Shown piece by piece: positions 37,376 through 45,745 of a stretch of 64,000 bases of DNA. The notes under the pieces are model-generated. The model had not been told where the DNA came from and made no database searches. It saw only the letters and a list, made by a program, of their open reading frames with translations. The stretch is from Pseudomonadota bacterium (GTDB lineage: Bacteria; Pseudomonadota; Alphaproteobacteria; Rhizobiales; Xanthobacteraceae), in NCBI GenBank assembly GCA_023422775.1, contig JAFAGM010000142.1, positions 1 through 64,000 on the forward strand. Reading direction: 5' to 3'. The position numbers and the translations under genes are program-made. The stretch's first letter is position 1. Each line of letters begins with the position of its first letter.

Positions 37376-37622
37376 GGTATCTCCTTCACTGTTGACGTAG
37401 ATCAAGATCGCAGTGTCGGAGACGTAAGCTGTTCGGTTGACGAGACTGAGGCCCTCGTTAGCGAGAGTGAGGCGATACAACGCTCATTGAATGATCGGCA
37501 GCCCGCGGCAAGATGATGGGTTTCGCTTCGCTCCACCCATCCTGCGAAGGGCCAAACTCTACTTTGCATGGGGTTGTTTTGCGATTTTTTGTCTGGCGGC
37601 CCGTCAACCACCGCCCGCGCTT

Positions 37623-38702
37623 CTAGCGCGCGATGACCTCGACCTCGCCGTCGACGCCGTTGACGACGTTGAACGGGCGCTCGAACACCTTGCCTTCGTT
37701 CTTGGCGATGGCGCGGTATTCGCCTTCGGACAGCACCACGCGCGGAAATGCGCCGATCGATTCCTTGATGACGTCGCCGCCCGGGGTGATGACGGACCAT
37801 GCGGTGTTGGCGAGCGCCTCGCCGCCCCTGTCGCTGACGAGTTTCAGCGTAATCACCGCCGCACGGTGGCTGACGGTCACGTCCGTCAGTTTGCCGGCCT
37901 GCACGCGGATGTCGGAGCGCACCACGGAATTGGCGTCGCCATAGTTGGAGATGATGTAGTAGGTCCCTTCCGGCAGCATGGCGACGTCGCCGGCGGCGAG
38001 GCTCGGCAACATCGGGGAACGCTCGGCGTCGCCGTCGAACTGGCTGCCCTTGTAGAGCGCGAACGAAATCTGGTTCGGCGGAATCTTGCTGGTGCCGACA
38101 CGGCCTTCGATGCGCAGTCCACCCGCCGGGAGCACGAACGCCTCGCGATCGGTTTCCGATTTCAGACTGACCGCCCGCACCGCGCTGACGAGGCCGAGCG
38201 CGACGTGAACGACGTAATTGCCGGGCGGCAGCACGATGTTCGGGGTCGCGCCGCGCTCCTCGCGCACCAGCTTGAAGGTGCCGGTATCGTCGGGCTTGTC
38301 GGCGAACACCCGCCACACCAGCCCGCCATTGATCACGGGCATATCCTTGCCATAGCGCGCCGTCAGTGACAGCACCGCCTGGTTCGACGTCGGCGCGCCC
38401 GGCGCAGGTGCGGCCGGCGGCACCGTGGCAATCGAAGGCGGCACGATGGTGGGCTGGTTCAATGGCCCGGGAAACGTCGGATTTGCGCCGGCCCCGGTGG
38501 GTGGCGCCAGATTGAGTGCCGGTCCGCTGGGGGCATCCGGAACAAGGCCCGGCGGCACCGGCGGCGGCCGGTCCTGGAACATCTGGGCAAAGGCGGAGGC
38601 GGGCTGCAACGCGAGCAGCACCACGGCAAACGCCAGCGCCGGGAATGACCAGCCGGTCCGCCCGTGTTCCCCGAAACCGTTGCCCCTTGGACTCATGGCC
38701 AT
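37623..38702 (-). CDS. Exported protein with Pro-rich linker and repeat domains
   Basis: 359 residues from ATG at 38702 or 38696. A signal peptide ends near AFAQM, a Pro-rich linker follows, and then a mature part with repeated beta-type units (LPPGNYVVHVALG, VLPAGGLRIEGRV, LPEGTYYIISNYG, LSEGEYRAIAKNE), each with a L-P-x-G-x-Y turn. This is like Ig/carboxypeptidase-regulatory domains. Role unknown. Confidence 0.7.
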   Translation of the reverse strand: MAMSPRGNGFGEHGRTGWSFPALAFAVVLLALQPASAFAQMFQDRPPPVPPGLVPDAPSGPALNLAPPTGAGANPTFPGPLNQPTIVPPSIATVPPAAPAPGAPTSNQAVLSLTARYGKDMPVINGGLVWRVFADKPDDTGTFKLVREERGATPNIVLPPGNYVVHVALGLVSAVRAVSLKSETDREAFVLPAGGLRIEGRVGTSKIPPNQISFALYKGSQFDGDAERSPMLPSLAAGDVAMLPEGTYYIISNYGDANSVVRSDIRVQAGKLTDVTVSHRAAVITLKLVSDRGGEALANTAWSVITPGGDVIKESIGAFPRVVLSEGEYRAIAKNEGKVFERPFNVVNGVDGEVEVIAR

Positions 38703-38928
38703 GCTTTTCACCGAAAACGCGGCAAATTCAAGCCTCGGATGACGACTTCGGGGCGGACGCCAGGGAACCTGTGGGAACACCCACTGTTGATCCCGTGGTC
38801 CTGCCCCAGTCATAATCCCTGCTTAGTTCACTTGCCCCGGGCATAAACCATTGCACGCGAAACGGCAGCGACAATTCTGGCGCGGCCGCGCAGCGGCGAC
38901 TATCGTTGGGGGCGGCAGGAGAGTTCGC

Positions 38929-39981
38929 GTGTTGGATAGCTGGATGGGCCGCGGCCAAAAGGGCTCCGATGCCCACGACAAGGTGGGGCTAGGCAGTATC
39001 CGCCAGCCGGTGATCGGGCTGGCACTGGGTGGCGGCGCCGCGCGCGGCTTTGCCCATATCGGTATCGTGCGGACGCTGGTGGCGCACGGCATCATTCCCA
39101 ATGTGGTGGTGGGAACGTCGATCGGCGCCGTGGTCGGCGGTGCCTATGCCTCCGGCCATCTCGACACGCTGGAGACCTGGGCGCGCAGCCTGCAGCCGCG
39201 AAATATCCTCTCCTATCTCGATATCCGGCTGAACGGCTCCGGCCTGATCGGCGGCGCCAAGCTCGCGACCGAGCTCGAGGCGGCGATGGGCCAGAGTCTC
39301 ATCGAAGACCTGCCGGTGAAATTTGCCACCGTCGCCACCGAGGTTCGCACCGGCCACGAGATCTGGCTGACGCACGGCCCGATCGTGGACGCGATGCGCG
39401 CCTCCTACGCCCTGCCCGGAATATTCTCGCCGGTGCTGATCGGCGACCGCTGGCTGGTTGACGGCGCCCTCGTCAATCCGGTGCCGGTGTCGGCGGCGCG
39501 CGCCATGGGCGCAGAGATCGTAATCGCCGCCAACCTCTCCAGCGACGTCTTCACGCATTCCACCACGGTCTATGCCCATGGCCCGTCGGCGAATGCGGCG
39601 GCGGTCGTACCGGAAGCGGTGCCCGAACCCGAGCCGCGGAAACGGGGGATCGGCAAGTTCTTCTCCGCCGAGCGCACGGTGAAGCGCGAGTTCTTCGGCG
39701 GCGGCGGACGACCGGGCATTTCGACCGTGATGGTCGATGCCTTCAACATCATGCAGGACCGCATCACCCGCGCGCGGCTGGCGGGCGATCCGCCCGACCT
39801 CCTGATCTCGCCCCGCGTCGGCAAGATCGGCTGGTTCGACTTTCACCGCGCCGACGAACTCATCGCGCACGGTACGCGCGCCGCCGAGCGCGCGATCGAA
39901 TCGATCCAGGAGGCGATCCACATCCTGGCGCCGCAGACGATCGAAACCGGCAAACCTGCCGAGAAGGCCGCGAAGGAATGA
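38929..39981 (+). CDS. Patatin-like phospholipase (RssA type)
   Basis: 350 residues. Serine hydrolase with Ser-Asp dyad: GGGAARGFAHIG oxyanion loop, GTSIGAVVGGAYASG (nucleophile Ser), and DGALVNPVP with the catalytic Asp. ATP-independent acyl hydrolase acting on phospholipids, cytosolic or membrane associated. Starts with GTG at 38929 behind AGGAG; the ATG at 38851 lacks a binding site. Confidence 0.86.
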   Translation: MLDSWMGRGQKGSDAHDKVGLGSIRQPVIGLALGGGAARGFAHIGIVRTLVAHGIIPNVVVGTSIGAVVGGAYASGHLDTLETWARSLQPRNILSYLDIRLNGSGLIGGAKLATELEAAMGQSLIEDLPVKFATVATEVRTGHEIWLTHGPIVDAMRASYALPGIFSPVLIGDRWLVDGALVNPVPVSAARAMGAEIVIAANLSSDVFTHSTTVYAHGPSANAAAVVPEAVPEPEPRKRGIGKFFSAERTVKREFFGGGGRPGISTVMVDAFNIMQDRITRARLAGDPPDLLISPRVGKIGWFDFHRADELIAHGTRAAERAIESIQEAIHILAPQTIETGKPAEKAAKE

Positions 39982-40410
39982 TCAGGCCGTCTTGATGTAG
40001 TCGCGCAGGGCTTCCTGTTCGTTTTCGAATTCCCTGACGCGCCATTTGACGACGTCGCCGATCGAAATCAGGCCGACAACCTCGCCCTCCTCTATCACGG
40101 GCAGATGCCGGAATTTTCCGAGCGTCATCATCTCCATGATACCGGCGACCGTATCGGACTGCCGGCAACTCACGACCTTGCGCGTCATCACCGCGCTCAC
40201 CGGTTCCTCGAGCACGCGCGCGCCGCGCTCGCCCAGCACGCGCACGATGTCGCGCTCGGACAGGATGCCTTCGAGATGTCCGTGGCTCATGACCAGCACG
40301 GCGCCGATCTTGCGTTCGGTCAGCAACTTGATCGCGGCGGAAAGCTTGACGTCCGCCTCGACGCTCAGGACATTGTGACCTTTGGTATCGAGAACTGCAC
40401 GTACCGTCAT
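39982..40410 (-). CDS. CBS-domain protein
   Basis: 142 residues made of two CBS repeats (about 10-60 and 75-130), each with a G-x-L/V-S-x-G-D-type end (GILSERDIVR, GLISIGDVVK). Binds adenine nucleotides to gate a partner. No partner in the operon. ATG at 40410 fits the family. Convergent with the patatin gene. Confidence 0.88.
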   Translation of the reverse strand: MTVRAVLDTKGHNVLSVEADVKLSAAIKLLTERKIGAVLVMSHGHLEGILSERDIVRVLGERGARVLEEPVSAVMTRKVVSCRQSDTVAGIMEMMTLGKFRHLPVIEEGEVVGLISIGDVVKWRVREFENEQEALRDYIKTA

Positions 40411-40602
40411 TGTCGTCTCCCTGAATCCGCTCGCGCCCCCCAAAGAGCCCGGCCCATCCACGAGTCTTCAATCAACAGTTTCCGCACCAGCCTGTTTCAG
40501 GCACGGGCGGCAAGCGCGGCTGTCATGCACCGCAGCAAGCTTTGGCTTGCGCTACAACCTGCACGGATGATGAATGAAATCGCCCTTCGCCGCAAGCGGC
40601 GA

Positions 40603-41406
40603 TCAGACGCGGCCCGCGTCGTCAGGCGAAGAAGCATTCGCGGCATGCGGCATTGCCCGCGGCACCGGATCGAACAGTGAAAACAACATCAAGCCGGCGA
40701 GAAACCCGCCGATATGTGCCTGCCAGGCGACGCTGGCGCCGTCCGATCCGATTGCAATCGATCCAACGCCGAAGATGATGTTGACTCCGAACCAGACGGC
40801 GAGAAATCCCAGCACGCGCGTGTTGCGCAAGGCGTGGCCCAGCGACAGCGCGGGAACTTTCGCCGCCGCATCGGCATCGCCCCGGCTGAACGAGAGAAAG
40901 CTCCCCCTGACGAACGCGAAGCGAATCGCGGCCGCCATCGTGCCCGACACCGACGCCGAGGCGCCGATCATCGGCGCGATCGCATGCTCATGGGTGAGCA
41001 GATGCGCCAGCGCGCCGGCTGCAGCCGTCACCGCCATGAAGACGTAGAACCTGATCGGGCCGAACCGGCGCGCCAGCGCGCTGCCGAACGGCAACAGCCA
41101 CAGCACGTTGAAGCCGATATGGCTGAGATTGGCGTGAAGCAGCGAATAGGTGACGAACGTCCAGATCTTGGCGCCTGCCCCTCCGGGAAAAGTGATGTCG
41201 AGCAGCGTGGAATCGTAGCGTTTCGGAATGAAACCGAACACGTCGATGGTCCAGTTCTCCATTTCGGGCGGCAGCAGCACCCGCAAATGAATCACCGCGA
41301 TCAGCGCGATATAGGCCGTCAGCGCGCCCGGCAGCGTCAGGATCGGCTCGCGCGCGGCATCGCCGGGGTATTCAGGATGGGATTCCAAGGGGAACGGACC
41401 TTGCAA
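40603..41406 (-). CDS. Rhomboid intramembrane serine protease
   Basis: 267 residues with six helices. The catalytic Ser is in GASASVSGTMAAA (S150; the usual GxSG here reads GASA) and the His in WQAHIGGFLAG. The HExN-like region in LLHANLSHIGFN (about 91-100) matches the family. Cleaves substrates within the membrane. It borders the phage-like element on its right: the visible element starts about 120-190 bp upstream of its start codon. Confidence 0.86.
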   Translation of the reverse strand: MQGPFPLESHPEYPGDAAREPILTLPGALTAYIALIAVIHLRVLLPPEMENWTIDVFGFIPKRYDSTLLDITFPGGAGAKIWTFVTYSLLHANLSHIGFNVLWLLPFGSALARRFGPIRFYVFMAVTAAAGALAHLLTHEHAIAPMIGASASVSGTMAAAIRFAFVRGSFLSFSRGDADAAAKVPALSLGHALRNTRVLGFLAVWFGVNIIFGVGSIAIGSDGASVAWQAHIGGFLAGLMLFSLFDPVPRAMPHAANASSPDDAGRV

Positions 41407-41528
41407 GGCGGCGTCGGGACAGCTTGGCCCAGATAGGCGGCTTTGCCCGCCCCGTGCAAGGGCACAATCGCGAAAGAAAAAGGGAGGACGCTGAGAATTC
41501 CTTCCGCCATTTCAAATCGTTACAGAAT

Positions 41529-41592
41529 TTTGGAAAACCACCTGGCTAGACCGAATGGAAGCTAACGGAACAAAACAAGATTTGGAAAACCA
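41529..41592. repeat. 12-bp direct repeat near left boundary
   Basis: TTTGGAAAACCA occurs at 41529-41540 and 41581-41592, 52 bp apart, between the rhomboid gene and the first phage promoter. It could be part of the attachment site or an arm-type site. Untested. Confidence 0.45.
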
Positions 41593-41600
41593 AATAACGC

Positions 41601-41629
41601 TTGACCATCGCAATTTTCATCGCTATAAA
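41601..41629 (+). promoter_or_regulatory. Class I phage promoter, copy 1
   Basis: TTGACC at 41601, 17-nt spacer ATCGCAATTTTCATCGC, TATAAA at 41624. Followed by GCATCAACAACGGAG and the 61-residue gene. Confidence 0.85.
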
Positions 41630-41655
41630 TAATGCATCAACAACGGAGACGAACG

Positions 41656-41841
41656 ATGGTCATAGTGACACCTACGGTAAGAATTGAAGTCACGAAAGTA
41701 GGCAATCTGTACGAAGCACGCAGCAACAGCGTGGTTGGTCGTGGTAAAGACCCCGCTTCTGCTGTGCGAGACTACCGCGCCGCCGCCCGGAACGCAGAAG
41801 AAATGTTTCCGGGGTTCTTCACAGCCGAAACTCGCATTTAA
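41656..41841 (+). CDS. Small phage protein, HicB-like fold suggestion
   Basis: 61 residues, RBS ACGGAG. The pattern I-E-V..Y-E-A-R-S.., G-R-G-K-D-P.. and A-V-R-D-Y-R resembles the beta-alpha part of HicB-type antitoxin-like proteins, but no partner HicA toxin is adjacent. Ends TAETRI, the same last residues as the next gene. Function unknown. Confidence 0.55.
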   Translation: MVIVTPTVRIEVTKVGNLYEARSNSVVGRGKDPASAVRDYRAAARNAEEMFPGFFTAETRI

Positions 41842-41858
41842 CAACAGAGGTTGTAGCG

Positions 41859-42029
41859 ATGAAGCAAATCGATACGGCGCTTAATGCCCTGATCCCAATC
41901 CCGTCTCTAGACGAACTGAAAGCGACGGATCAAAACAAGTTGCTCCAAATGATTGATTGGTTGGGGCGATGGACGCACGAAATTGATACCGAACTTCGCA
42001 TACGTCGCGCTGCCGAAACCCGCATCTAA
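41859..42029 (+). CDS. Small phage protein (56 aa)
   Basis: Helical, acidic-basic mix, begins MKQIDTALNALIPIPSLDEL and ends AAETRI. AGAGG upstream supports the ATG. It follows the previous gene by 17 bp. The shared C-terminal AETRI with its neighbour suggests a partial duplication. Confidence 0.6.
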   Translation: MKQIDTALNALIPIPSLDELKATDQNKLLQMIDWLGRWTHEIDTELRIRRAAETRI

Positions 42030-42072
42030 CAAATGCCCGCGCCTCGGGGATTTCAGGGGCGGAGATACCAGA

Positions 42073-42462
42073 ATGGCAAACCATCCGAACCGCAAGAAAC
42101 TCAATTACGAACCGGGCTTTACCTTCAAGGTCGGTGAAAAGTTTCGCGAACGAACCATTATCAAGGTAGCGAAATTCTATCCGATACGCACCACACCCGA
42201 AGGGCCGCGCCCTTGCACAACCATTTCCGCTATATCCGGATTTCAGAAAATGGCTGATCGCCCCGCTTACGATACTGGACGCCATATTCTATTGATGCGT
42301 TCGGGCCGCTGGTATCGCGTCGAGGCGGCTCAACATCAATTTCGCTCACTTGACAAGAATTTTCCCAGAAATCTGATTTACGTCTCGCGCGCCGACGCAG
42401 AAGCAAAATTTGAAGCGCTTGTGAGACAATACGAAACTGATCCAAAATGGATCACAGCATGA
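42073..42462 (+). CDS. Phage hypothetical protein (129 aa)
   Basis: Basic protein starting MANHPNRKKLNYEPGFTFKV, with HILLMRSGRWYRVEAAQHQF in the middle. GGAG precedes the ATG at 42073. Third gene of the first plus-strand operon; it ends just before a terminator. No family recognised. Confidence 0.6.
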   Translation: MANHPNRKKLNYEPGFTFKVGEKFRERTIIKVAKFYPIRTTPEGPRPCTTISAISGFQKMADRPAYDTGRHILLMRSGRWYRVEAAQHQFRSLDKNFPRNLIYVSRADAEAKFEALVRQYETDPKWITA

Positions 42463-42470
42463 CCCTTCAA

Positions 42471-42491
42471 CCCCGCTTCGGCGGGGTTTTT
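42471..42491 (+). terminator. Rho-independent terminator
   Basis: CCCCGC-TTCG-GCGGGG followed by TTTTTC. Ends operon 1 (41656-42462). Confidence 0.9.
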
Positions 42492-42509
42492 CTTTTTGCA
42501 AAATAACGC

Positions 42510-42538
42510 TTGACCATCGCAATTTTCATCGCTATAAC
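42510..42538 (+). promoter_or_regulatory. Class I phage promoter, copy 2
   Basis: TTGACC at 42510, the identical 17-nt spacer, TATAAC at 42533. Drives 42565-43630. Confidence 0.82.
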
Positions 42539-42564
42539 CAACGCATCAAACACGGGGTTTAGCC

Positions 42565-43200
42565 ATGAACATTCTCGCCGAAATCGCCAACGTTTTGAAG
42601 ACCAACGAAAAGAACGTTTATAACCGCATCGTCGGAATGAAGCTTGCCCCGGTTTGCACGCGCTGCGGCGGTTCCGGTCAATATTCGTTTAACGGTTCGC
42701 ACAGCCGTTGTTATGGTTGTAACGGTGCCGGTCACACCCGCCCTGCCGACAAGGATTTGCCCGGCATTCTCGAAAGCGCCACCACAGCCGCCAATGACGG
42801 ACGGTTGGCGGCTTACATCGAATATCTGAATGCCCGCACCATCGCCAAGACCGGCGCTAAGAAGGTCTTTTCCACTTGGGCGGAGACGGAAGTTGCGACG
42901 GTTAATCAATATATCGGTCATATGGTTCGTGACGAACAACTTGAAAACCTCGCCGATCTTCGCGCGGCCAATCATCGGATGTATTCGGCTAACGACCGAG
43001 TTTCTAAAGCGAGCTATAAACTTGATCCGCGCAAACCGACCTATCAGGCTGACGTGATCGCGTTCGCTGCAATGGTTCAAACGGCGATTGAGGAAATCAA
43101 CGAAACCGCAAAGTATGTCATTCCGCAAAACCTGAAAGACGCTGCGGTGGAAGGCAAGCGCAAGGCGGATGAATACAGCAAACGCATATGGGGCCGGTAA
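42565..43200 (+). CDS. Phage protein with zinc-finger (DnaJ-like) cluster
   Basis: 211 residues. Four Cys pairs in CTRCGGSGQYSF and RCYGCNGAGH (about 31-56) repeat the C-x2-C-G-x-G pattern of the DnaJ central zinc domain, without J domain. The remainder is helical and charged. The zinc module suggests protein or nucleic acid contacts. Function unknown. Confidence 0.7.
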   Translation: MNILAEIANVLKTNEKNVYNRIVGMKLAPVCTRCGGSGQYSFNGSHSRCYGCNGAGHTRPADKDLPGILESATTAANDGRLAAYIEYLNARTIAKTGAKKVFSTWAETEVATVNQYIGHMVRDEQLENLADLRAANHRMYSANDRVSKASYKLDPRKPTYQADVIAFAAMVQTAIEEINETAKYVIPQNLKDAAVEGKRKADEYSKRIWGR

Positions 43201-43415
43201 TGACCCCGGAAGAATTGAACCATCCTGATCCGATCATTCGCGTGTTGAACCACATCATTCAACGCGAGTTTGACGAACAAGACGAATGTCGCGAAGAAAT
43301 CAAACAGCGCGGCACGTATTGGGCCGGGCGCGAAATTTGGGAATTGCGCCGACAAGTCGCATATTGGAAGAAACAGACGATGGAATTGCGAGCCAAGAAA
43401 GGCAAACGACGATGA
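43200..43415 (+). CDS. Small phage protein (71 aa)
   Basis: Basic, helical, with Asp/Glu-rich first half and KKGKRR end. TAATG overlap with the previous gene indicates coupled translation. Unknown. Confidence 0.6.
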   Translation: MTPEELNHPDPIIRVLNHIIQREFDEQDECREEIKQRGTYWAGREIWELRRQVAYWKKQTMELRAKKGKRR

Positions 43416-43630
43416 CCGATTTAACGCATCCGAATGCAATAGCTGTATTTGCGAAAGCGAAAGAAATCGTTATGTTTCCGGAAACTGAATATAGATACTC
43501 AGATATCGGCGACGTAATCGTGATGTTTCTTCGCGCCGAAATTTCTTCAGTCGAAGCAATCGAAAAAATGAACCTTCTGCATTTGACCTATGAACGTGCT
43601 CGCACGCAAGGAAAATTGTGGCGCTTTTAA
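43412..43630 (+). CDS. Small phage protein (72 aa)
   Basis: Starts with an ATGA overlap. Helical, acidic-aromatic. Last gene of operon 2; its 3' end overlaps the convergent MuF-type gene by 4 bp. Unknown. Confidence 0.55.
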   Translation: MTDLTHPNAIAVFAKAKEIVMFPETEYRYSDIGDVIVMFLRAEISSVEAIEKMNLLHLTYERARTQGKLWRF

Positions 43631-44652
43631 TCCAAGTCGCTAAGCCAATCGATCTTGATCTTAGCGCGGCAGCGACAATTAATGATTTCTGCCGCGTCTG
43701 CACCTAACGAGGCATCACCGGGGAACATCAGCATATGCCCATCCGGTGTCTTAAACGGTTCGTCCAAACCAACGGTTTGCCCGTCCATTTGTCTGTGACT
43801 GTCTCTAACGCGAATATCGCCCGCACTATCCCATTCGCGTTTAACATCGCTCATTTTCACCGCGCCCATATCGGACGCCTGTAACAGCGCTTCATGTTGC
43901 GATCGATTAAGCGATTGAATGGTTTCCGTCCGCGCGATTGTTTCGCCGCGCAATTGCAACAAACTGGCTTTATAGCGGATAATCAGCTTGTCGATTGTCG
44001 CTCTATCCAACGGAACACCGTCTTTGATTGCCTTGCGAACGATGCTATCAAACCGCTTATCTCGCCGCGTTCGCGTAAAATAATGTTCGTTCAATTCGAC
44101 AAGATCGCGGCGCGCATTCGCAACCCATCGCTCTTGCTGTTGCGTCAATCCGATAATTCCGCCGACACGTTGCCCCGTTCGCGGATCAACACGCCCGACG
44201 ATATCAAGCGCGGTCACGCGCGGGTTGTTGCCAATCTCTAAACCGCGCGTGATGACGTTACGAACGTTTGCGCGTGTATCTTCCTGAATTTGGACGATCA
44301 ACCGGGAAGACTGTTCTTTGAGCCAAGTTTCGGCGCGCGGGTTTGTGACGTCGAAACGAAACACCGCGCGCCCGGCCGTGGTGTTCAAAACCTTGGGAAA
44401 CGTCTGCCCGATCGCAACGCCGCCTTGCTCATAGATCAGTTGCAGCGCCGCCGTAATGGGCCGCAGAGAGGCATTAGACATGCCTAGCGTAGCGAACGCC
44501 CTTTCATAATCGCCCGCCTGAATGGCCGCGATCAAGTCTTTAAGGATAACCTGATCATCAACGCCCTGAATGGCGGCTTGGAAAGCATCGCGGATTTTGG
44601 GCGATAGCTTGGCAACCAATTCATCTAAAATCTGTTCAAGGGATTTTGCCAT
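43627..44652 (-). CDS. MuF/SPP1 gp7-like head morphogenesis protein
   Basis: 341 residues, helical N-terminus and a C-terminal domain with HMLMFPGDASLGADA, and the closing cysteines IINCRCRAKI typical of the SPP1 gp7/Mu gpF family (minor head proteins near the portal). Acts in head assembly. Last head gene on the minus strand: beyond it only opposing plus-strand genes lie, so no tail module follows. Confidence 0.82.
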   Translation of the reverse strand: MAKSLEQILDELVAKLSPKIRDAFQAAIQGVDDQVILKDLIAAIQAGDYERAFATLGMSNASLRPITAALQLIYEQGGVAIGQTFPKVLNTTAGRAVFRFDVTNPRAETWLKEQSSRLIVQIQEDTRANVRNVITRGLEIGNNPRVTALDIVGRVDPRTGQRVGGIIGLTQQQERWVANARRDLVELNEHYFTRTRRDKRFDSIVRKAIKDGVPLDRATIDKLIIRYKASLLQLRGETIARTETIQSLNRSQHEALLQASDMGAVKMSDVKREWDSAGDIRVRDSHRQMDGQTVGLDEPFKTPDGHMLMFPGDASLGADAAEIINCRCRAKIKIDWLSDLD

Positions 44653-44786
44653 TATCTATCCACCGTTTGAAATTCGATCACAATGCCAAGGCATGGCAAC
44701 GGCAGAACATACAGTTTGCGTTTTTGCCGGTCCCAAAAAACGCCAACCCAAAAATCATACCATGCAAATAGCGGTTTAATTTTCAT
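44652..44786 (-). CDS. 44-residue conserved phage protein
   Basis: Starts MKIKPLFAWYDFWVGVFWDR and contains KLYVLPLPCLGIVIEF. It matches a short family often found in phage head operons, too short for the usual gene callers. Stop overlaps the MuF start (TAATG), so translation is coupled. Role unknown. Confidence 0.75.
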   Translation of the reverse strand: MKIKPLFAWYDFWVGVFWDRQKRKLYVLPLPCLGIVIEFQTVDR

Positions 44787-44788
44787 AT

Positions 44789-45151
44789 CTATCCACCGGC
44801 ACGAAATATAAGAACGTTGACCACTGGCGTTCCCGCTGGCGGGATCGGCCTAACGGCCACGATTTTATAAGACTTTCCATCAACCTCAACCATTCCTTTC
44901 ATATCCGGAACGAAACGAGGATCAACCGGGGCGATCACTTGAAGATCGGACGCGACGGCTAATCCGCTCTGCACATACTTAAATTGAACGCCTGTTGCGG
45001 TTGCCGGAATTGTAAACCGATTTTTTGTTGATGGTCCGGGGTTATCAACAGGGCCGTTGCCGGGCACAATTTGCACATATTTAACCTCGCCCTGTTGAAA
45101 TTCGGTCAACACGTCCCGCGCCACCGCCTGCATATCATCATAAAAAGCCAT
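44789..45151 (-). CDS. Head-tail connector-type small protein
   Basis: 120 residues: N-terminal helix MAFYDDMQAVARDVLTEF, then beta-rich domain with VDGKSYKIVAVRPIPPAG and closing LIFRAGG. Length, position between DnaT-like adaptor and MuF and the all-beta pattern fit a head-closure or tail-terminator-like protein. Family call tentative. Confidence 0.6.
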   Translation of the reverse strand: MAFYDDMQAVARDVLTEFQQGEVKYVQIVPGNGPVDNPGPSTKNRFTIPATATGVQFKYVQSGLAVASDLQVIAPVDPRFVPDMKGMVEVDGKSYKIVAVRPIPPAGTPVVNVLIFRAGG

Positions 45152-45182
45152 CGGATTTCCCCTGTGTTTCCCAACTTACCAC

Positions 45183-45211
45183 TTGACGAATACAAATACC
45201 ACCGATAGAAA
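45183..45211 (+). promoter_or_regulatory. Promoter of embedded plus-strand gene
   Basis: TTGACG at 45183, 17-nt spacer, TAGAAA at 45206. The spacer does not match the class I or class II phage promoters, so this gene is outside that regulon. Confidence 0.6.
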
Positions 45212-45262
45212 CGCAACACTGATTGTTTTTGCAACCCTGCATTCATCCCGAAAGGCTACCAA

Positions 45263-45688
45263 ATGAACGCTAAGACCAGCACGGCCCAGAAGGCCAAGAG
45301 CACGCAGCCGCCCCGCGTTGCTCCGCAGATCACCGCTGTTTCCGCCGCCGTCCCGATGCCCGATCGCAACACCAATCGCGGCAGCAAGACGTCGTATCCG
45401 TTCGATATGCTGACCAATGTCGGTATGTCGTTCGGCGTCAAGAACAAGACGGCGAAACAGCTTGCCAGCATCATCAGCAATCAGAACCGCAAGCCCGGCC
45501 CGACCAAGCGCAACCCCGATGGTTCGATCGTCTACAAGACGCAGGACATGACCGCTCCGGATGGCAGCGTTACCAAGGTCCCGACGTCCGAACCGGAAAC
45601 GCTTCCCGGCAAGAAATACTTCGCCGTCGATTGCGACCCGAAGAAAGACCCGGACGGCGCGAACGTTCGCGTATTTCGTCAGGAATAA
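45263..45688 (+). CDS. Plus-strand moron gene, DUF7303-like small protein
   Basis: 141 residues. A basic low-complexity leader, then SKTSYPFDMLTNVGMSFGV, KNKTAKQLASIISNQNRK, and a closing KYFAVDCDPKK..GANVRVFRQ. The YPFD..vG-sf and K-aQlas-i blocks resemble a small phage/plasmid family (DUF7303-like) of unknown function. It has its own promoter and terminator and opposes the surrounding head genes: a typical moron. Confidence 0.65.
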   Translation: MNAKTSTAQKAKSTQPPRVAPQITAVSAAVPMPDRNTNRGSKTSYPFDMLTNVGMSFGVKNKTAKQLASIISNQNRKPGPTKRNPDGSIVYKTQDMTAPDGSVTKVPTSEPETLPGKKYFAVDCDPKKDPDGANVRVFRQE

Positions 45689-45713
45689 CGGCACCATCTG
45701 AATGAGCCTCTGA

Positions 45714-45743
45714 CCGCCCTGCAAGAAATTGCAGGGCGGTTTG
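45714..45743 (+). terminator. Terminator of the moron gene
   Basis: CCGCCCTGCAA-GAAA-TTGCAGGGCGG followed by TTTGTTTT. Ends the 45263-45688 transcript and stops it from running antisense through the head genes. Confidence 0.88.
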
Positions 45744-45745
45744 TT

